A stretch of 64,000 nt of DNA from the NCBI RefSeq assembly GCF_900142915.1, contig NZ_FRCM01000015.1, forward strand, positions 17,790 to 81,789. Reading direction: 5' to 3'. This document shows positions 60,748-64,000 of the stretch, one piece after another. The translations under genes were made by a program, and so were the position numbers. Each line of letters begins with the position of its first letter. Positions within the stretch are counted from its first letter, which is position 1. The notes beneath the pieces were generated by a model, which worked only from the letters and a program-made list of their open reading frames with translations, did not search any database and was not told where the DNA came from. The DNA comes from Mucilaginibacter sp. OK098. Lineage in GTDB: Bacteria > Bacteroidota > Bacteroidia > Sphingobacteriales > Sphingobacteriaceae.

Positions 60748-62319
60748 ATGAAACCTAAACCCGATCGCACAAAACAAACATTCGCTATTGCTATTCGCCC
60801 CTTATTGGATGGGCTGAACCTGTATTTTCATGAAGGAAACTCCGCGCTCTTAAAAAAAGGCGGCGCCGCAAACAAGGTGTTTTTATCCCTCGTTATCATG
60901 GTATCTGTTTTCATTACGGGGTGTAACAACAGCTCAAAGTCAACATCGGCTGCTGCTGATACTACCGCTGTTGCCAAAACCGATACGCCGGCAACGGTTT
61001 TGTCACCTGTTATTCCCGGCGATGTACAGATTCCTGCAGGTACCAAAGTGCAGCCGATTGTTTTTTTTAACGATTACTCGTGGAGGATTTTTGTTGCGCT
61101 TACATGGCCCGCGAAACAAGGCGCCAGGGGAGTAGCCGACAGCTCAAAGAAAATTACCGACCCGGGGCCGCGCGTGTTCGAAACCTATAAATCGGTATCT
61201 GAAGTATTCCAGCCGGATGCATCTGAACCTTCGGACTGGAATGTGTATGATGCTAAAAACCCGGCGCGTATTACACCCGCATTCGGCGAGATTGTCCTCG
61301 GCTCCTACAATCACCTGGATTTCCTGGGGCAGGCGGGTATGGTTGCAGGCGAGCTTAATGGCCCGGTAGCCACGTCGAATGATAAATATACCATGGTGCT
61401 TACTGGTTATAACGAAAATGAATTTAACGAGATAAAGGGCAAAAAATGGTTCTTAAAAGTAAACCTTAAAGACGGCCTTAGATTTCAAAACGGGGCGATA
61501 GACGTAAAAACTGCGTGGATGGATATGGAAGGCCTGAGCGATGCAAAGCGTGCGCGTTATTATACAACCATGGCATGGGTAATGGACCAGGATCCTAAAG
61601 GCGATTTTAAATATACGAAGCGGTTAGTGGGCCTGGTAGGGATGCACATAGTGCAAAAGACCCCAACACGCCCGCAATGGATCTGGTCGACATACGAGCA
61701 GGTAGATAACCTTAGTGGGGAAGAAGGGGCGGAAGCACCTTACAATTATAACAGGGCGGGCGCCGATACTGCCGATATTACAGGCCCGAACCCCAATGTG
61801 CTGCTGCCTTCGTTAACCTGGCCTGCTAAATTCTTTAACCTGAGCCGTGTCAAACCGCTTAACCAGTATACCAAAATGGCTAATGCGCGTTACCAGAAAG
61901 CGCTGAAAGATGCAGGCTCTGTGGGGCAATATTACAAGCTGGTAATGACACAGTGGCCTACTCCCCCCAATAAGCCCGATATGAACGGCAAGGCTAAGAA
62001 TACTATTCCCGGTGCTAAAAATAATGACGACCCGGCAAACCCCAGGCCAAAAAGCGACTCCACCTCTTTCGCGAACATTACGATGGAAACATACGAGCAG
62101 TCGCTGATTTCCACCGGCTGCATGAACTGTCATGATATAGCAAGAAATAACGCCGATTTCCTTTTTACTATGTTTAACCATGCCGGTCCGAAACCGGAAA
62201 TTCCAAACGACCCGGCATTATTATTCAAAAGCTTACGGGCGGCGGGCCATCCGCAAAGTAAGCAGATGCAGGAACTTGAAAAACTGCTTACACCGGAACC
62301 GAAAAAAGCAAAGCACTAA
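60748..62319 (+). CDS. Single-haem cytochrome c-like lipoprotein of unknown function
   Basis: I use the ATG at 60748 (523 residues); a TTG start at 60697 would add 17 residues. Only after about 43 polar residues comes the lipoprotein signal (KVFLSLVIMVSVFITGC), an unusually late position; the ATG at 60898 (MVSVFITGC) gives too short a signal, so start choice is uncertain. The body is a beta-rich domain (VFFNDYSWRIFVALTWPA, SYNHLDFLGQAGMVAGELNG, VGMHIVQKTPTRPQWIWSTY), and a C-terminal haem motif CMNCH at residues 458-462, with no second one. It would bind one haem c in the periplasm; electron transfer partner unknown. A small gene follows after 43 bases. Confidence 0.7.
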   Translation: MKPKPDRTKQTFAIAIRPLLDGLNLYFHEGNSALLKKGGAANKVFLSLVIMVSVFITGCNNSSKSTSAAADTTAVAKTDTPATVLSPVIPGDVQIPAGTKVQPIVFFNDYSWRIFVALTWPAKQGARGVADSSKKITDPGPRVFETYKSVSEVFQPDASEPSDWNVYDAKNPARITPAFGEIVLGSYNHLDFLGQAGMVAGELNGPVATSNDKYTMVLTGYNENEFNEIKGKKWFLKVNLKDGLRFQNGAIDVKTAWMDMEGLSDAKRARYYTTMAWVMDQDPKGDFKYTKRLVGLVGMHIVQKTPTRPQWIWSTYEQVDNLSGEEGAEAPYNYNRAGADTADITGPNPNVLLPSLTWPAKFFNLSRVKPLNQYTKMANARYQKALKDAGSVGQYYKLVMTQWPTPPNKPDMNGKAKNTIPGAKNNDDPANPRPKSDSTSFANITMETYEQSLISTGCMNCHDIARNNADFLFTMFNHAGPKPEIPNDPALLFKSLRAAGHPQSKQMQELEKLLTPEPKKAKH

Positions 62320-62362
62320 TTATGCCAATTGTACACTAAATCTTATTCAATAAAACCACATC

Positions 62363-62698
62363 ATGACAAAAATTAATTCTTACAAAGAGTTGCAGAATTT
62401 CCTTACCAAGGTAATTACTGACAACGGCCAGTATGACGATACCGACGGTGCGCCGCACGGCGTTTTCTGGGAACACATGACTTATCAGCAATTCACTACC
62501 GGTAATGTACCTGTGGTAGGAGGCGGCAGGCTCCGCGTGCTTATTCCGGGAAATCCGGACGGATCTACGCTTATCAGCATTTTGAAAGCCCCTTTTGGCG
62601 GTTACCGTCGGATGCCCGCTGTCGGCCCGCCTTTTTTTACTGATGACCAGGTTGCATCTGTTGCCGACTGGATCAGCCGCAATTGCCCGGAGAATTAG
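62363..62698 (+). CDS. Small protein downstream of the cytochrome c-like gene
   Basis: 111 residues without signal peptide. N-terminus MTKINSYKELQNFLTKVITD, central GDTDGAPHGVFWEHMTY-type segment (seen as DGAPHGVFWEHMTYQQF), then RLRVLIPGNPDGSTLISILK and a C-terminal VASVADWISRNCP, which resembles the last helix of some cytochrome c-like domains but no CxxCH is present. It follows the cytochrome-like gene by 43 bases and probably belongs to the same operon. No known family assigned. Confidence 0.6.
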   Translation: MTKINSYKELQNFLTKVITDNGQYDDTDGAPHGVFWEHMTYQQFTTGNVPVVGGGRLRVLIPGNPDGSTLISILKAPFGGYRRMPAVGPPFFTDDQVASVADWISRNCPEN

Positions 62699-62788
62699 TA
62701 AGGAAACATTTCCGGTAGCCCGGATAGTAAATAATGGGGTTGAATGGCTGGTATCCGTTCGATGGGATGCCGGCCTTTCTCCGCCGTT

Positions 62789-62903
62789 GTTGGTGTTGTC
62801 ATCAATAACCGACAATGTTTGTGTTTTGCAGAATACCACATGATTATCTGCGGCTTTTTGCACACCATGCAGATTATCGCATGTTGGTCACAAGACCAAC
62901 ATG
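62789..62903. repeat. GCGTTCC-family hairpin repeat, copy 3 with a different right arm
   Basis: Shares GTTTGTGTTTTGCAGAATAC, CATGATTATCTGCGGCTTTT, TGCACACCATGCAGATTATC with the other copies. But instead of GCGTTCC it carries a perfect hairpin ATGTTGGTC-ACAA-GACCAACAT at 62881-62902. So the left part is constant and the final hairpin is exchanged. Lies between the small gene and the converging peptidase gene. Confidence 0.78.
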
Positions 62904-62957
62904 GGCATCAACTCCCACTTCTTTAGCTTGCGCGCCATTCTACACCACGAAGGGATC

Positions 62958-63623
62958 TCAAGGGTTAAACAACTTCCAATGCCCCTCCGACACAACTTCT
63001 ACACCGCCGTCTGTTACTTTAATAGCCGTCTGATCGTCAATTGCATATGACGGCACCGGTAGGGTAGCGGCCAGCTTTTCCAGGCTGGCAAGGGAATTCT
63101 CCGGGAACCACTCATGGTCCATGTGCGGATGTATAGCAAAATCAACCAGTCCCAATGATTTATCGCTTTCAGCCGGCAGCGTATGGTTGCCGTAGGTTGT
63201 TCCAAAGCGGGTCATTATCATACTGCCGGCGCTCAGGCCTACGTACACCATCTTGTGCAGCAGCGCCGGCAACAGGTCTGCCAATCCCGACTGCTGCATC
63301 CAGTAGCATAGGTACTGGCAGTCGCCGCCGCCAACCAGTAAGGCGTCGGTTTCCTGCAGCATGGGTACCCAAAGCTCCTTTTTGATGCTGGGCAGGGCCG
63401 TAAGTTCCAGCACGCCTATCGACTTCCACCCCATTTCGCAGAAAGGGTCGCCTAATGTTCCGCAGATCACCCTTCGTATGATATCGGCACCATTGCGGAT
63501 TCCGTATATTGCGGTAGGGACAAAAAGGGCGCTCGACTCGGCAACCGGTTTGCCCAGGAGTTCAACCAGGGCGTTATGGATGCTTGCGTTGCTAATGCCG
63601 GCGGAAGTGAGAAGCATTTTCAT
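62958..63623 (-). CDS. Peptidase E-like protein (family S51, type 1 glutamine amidotransferase fold)
   Basis: 221 residues. Pattern VGGGDCQYLCYWMQQSG, then nucleophile Ser131 in GLSAGSMIMTRFG, later DFAIHPHMDHEWFP (candidate His) and AIDDQTAIKVTDGG. The S51 family includes alpha-aspartyl dipeptidase (PepE), which hydrolyses N-terminal Asp-Xaa dipeptides in the cytoplasm, but close relatives of unknown substrate exist. No signal peptide. It stands alone among repeats on both sides. Confidence 0.85.
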   Translation of the reverse strand: MKMLLTSAGISNASIHNALVELLGKPVAESSALFVPTAIYGIRNGADIIRRVICGTLGDPFCEMGWKSIGVLELTALPSIKKELWVPMLQETDALLVGGGDCQYLCYWMQQSGLADLLPALLHKMVYVGLSAGSMIMTRFGTTYGNHTLPAESDKSLGLVDFAIHPHMDHEWFPENSLASLEKLAATLPVPSYAIDDQTAIKVTDGGVEVVSEGHWKLFNP

Positions 63624-63737
63624 AATTTCTTGCTTTGGTTATATCATCGTTTTGTTTGATAAGTCCGCATCGTATTTGTTAATAACCGATGTTAATTCAA
63701 AGATTGAAGATAAATCAAATTTGCGAAATATTTAATG

Positions 63738-64000
63738 CAACATCTTCTGCCGTTGTTTATGTTTTGCAGAATGCCGCATGATTGTCTGCGGCTTTTTGCA
63801 CACCCCGCAAATTACCGCAAGCGTTCCATTTTTCACAGCGGAACACCCGGAACGCTATGGAATGATCTCATTATCAGCACACTACATTTTTACACATTGT
63901 AAATACCTGGTAATCAAGCGTTCCGTAATTGAATATTTCTTGATGGGTTTATGTAATTGGTTTATAATCAGCGTGTTTCGCTTTTCTTCATGCGTTCCAT
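63738..64000. repeat. GCGTTCC/GGAACGC hairpin repeat, copy 4, running to the end of the window
   Basis: GTTTATGTTTTGCAGAATGC, CGCATGATTGTCTGCGGC, TGCACACCCCGCAAATTACC, GCGTTCCATTTTTCACAGCG, GAACACCCGGAACGCTATGG, ATTATCAG. Then further AAGCGTTCC words at 63915 and 63984. No gene is visible between 63624 and the end; the 100 bases before it are the upstream region of the peptidase. Confidence 0.7.

Overview
The window looks like a chromosomal segment of a Sphingobacteriaceae bacterium (Bacteroidota), most likely Mucilaginibacter or a close relative. The signs are type IX secretion (T9SS) sorting domains, a SusC/SusD pair, the enlarged Bacteroidota form of IspG, many outer-membrane and periplasmic glycoside hydrolases, promoters of the TAnnTTTG type, almost no Shine-Dalgarno signals, and abundant intergenic palindromic repeats. 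I recognised no rRNA, tRNA, CRISPR array, complete insertion sequence or prophage.

Layout. 0-12 kb: three tandem, very large secreted proteins with nearly identical C-terminal halves ending in a T9SS type A domain, separated by two decayed msrA copies and followed by a tiny membrane protein. 12-16 kb: a DUF4136 lipoprotein, a GH2 beta-galactosidase-like enzyme and a membrane protein. 16-22.5 kb: two small antitoxin-like genes bracketed by a matched pair of 33-nt palindromes, ispG with two in-frame repeat insertions, a monooxygenase-like protein, a ThDP-dependent pyruvate oxidase-like enzyme and an ABC ATPase. 22.5-33.4 kb: a TPR histidine kinase with its LuxR-type regulator, a lipoprotein and a DUF6588-like protein, an ECF sigma/anti-sigma/beta-barrel operon, an amidohydrolase and a GH36 alpha-galactosidase. 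33.5-37.7 kb: a duplicated, decaying SDR + DUF2252 block. 37.7-43.7 kb: DUF421 protein, beta-barrel, DUF4870 protein, a DisA_N-like (DACNV) protein and a GH3 beta-glucosidase.

The most interesting locus is 44.4-53.9 kb. A promoter is followed by a 29-residue leader ORF ending in a Cys-rich run (CCTCCCC), then by RNA segments able to pair in two mutually exclusive ways, then by a compact operon: SusC, SusD, two tiny membrane proteins (one only 57 aa), a fatty-acid hydroxylase/sterol-desaturase protein, an arylsulfatase with the CAPTR motif and a formylglycine-generating-enzyme-like lipoprotein with the paired cysteines. It closes with a strong terminator. I infer an organosulfate-scavenging system controlled by cysteine supply through translation of the leader.

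54-64 kb holds a trehalase, a beta-barrel protein, a DCC-family thiol oxidoreductase next to a TIGR01777 epimerase, an alpha/beta hydrolase, a single-haem cytochrome-like lipoprotein with a small partner, and a peptidase E homologue. Between them lie dense, modular, hairpin-rich dispersed repeats.
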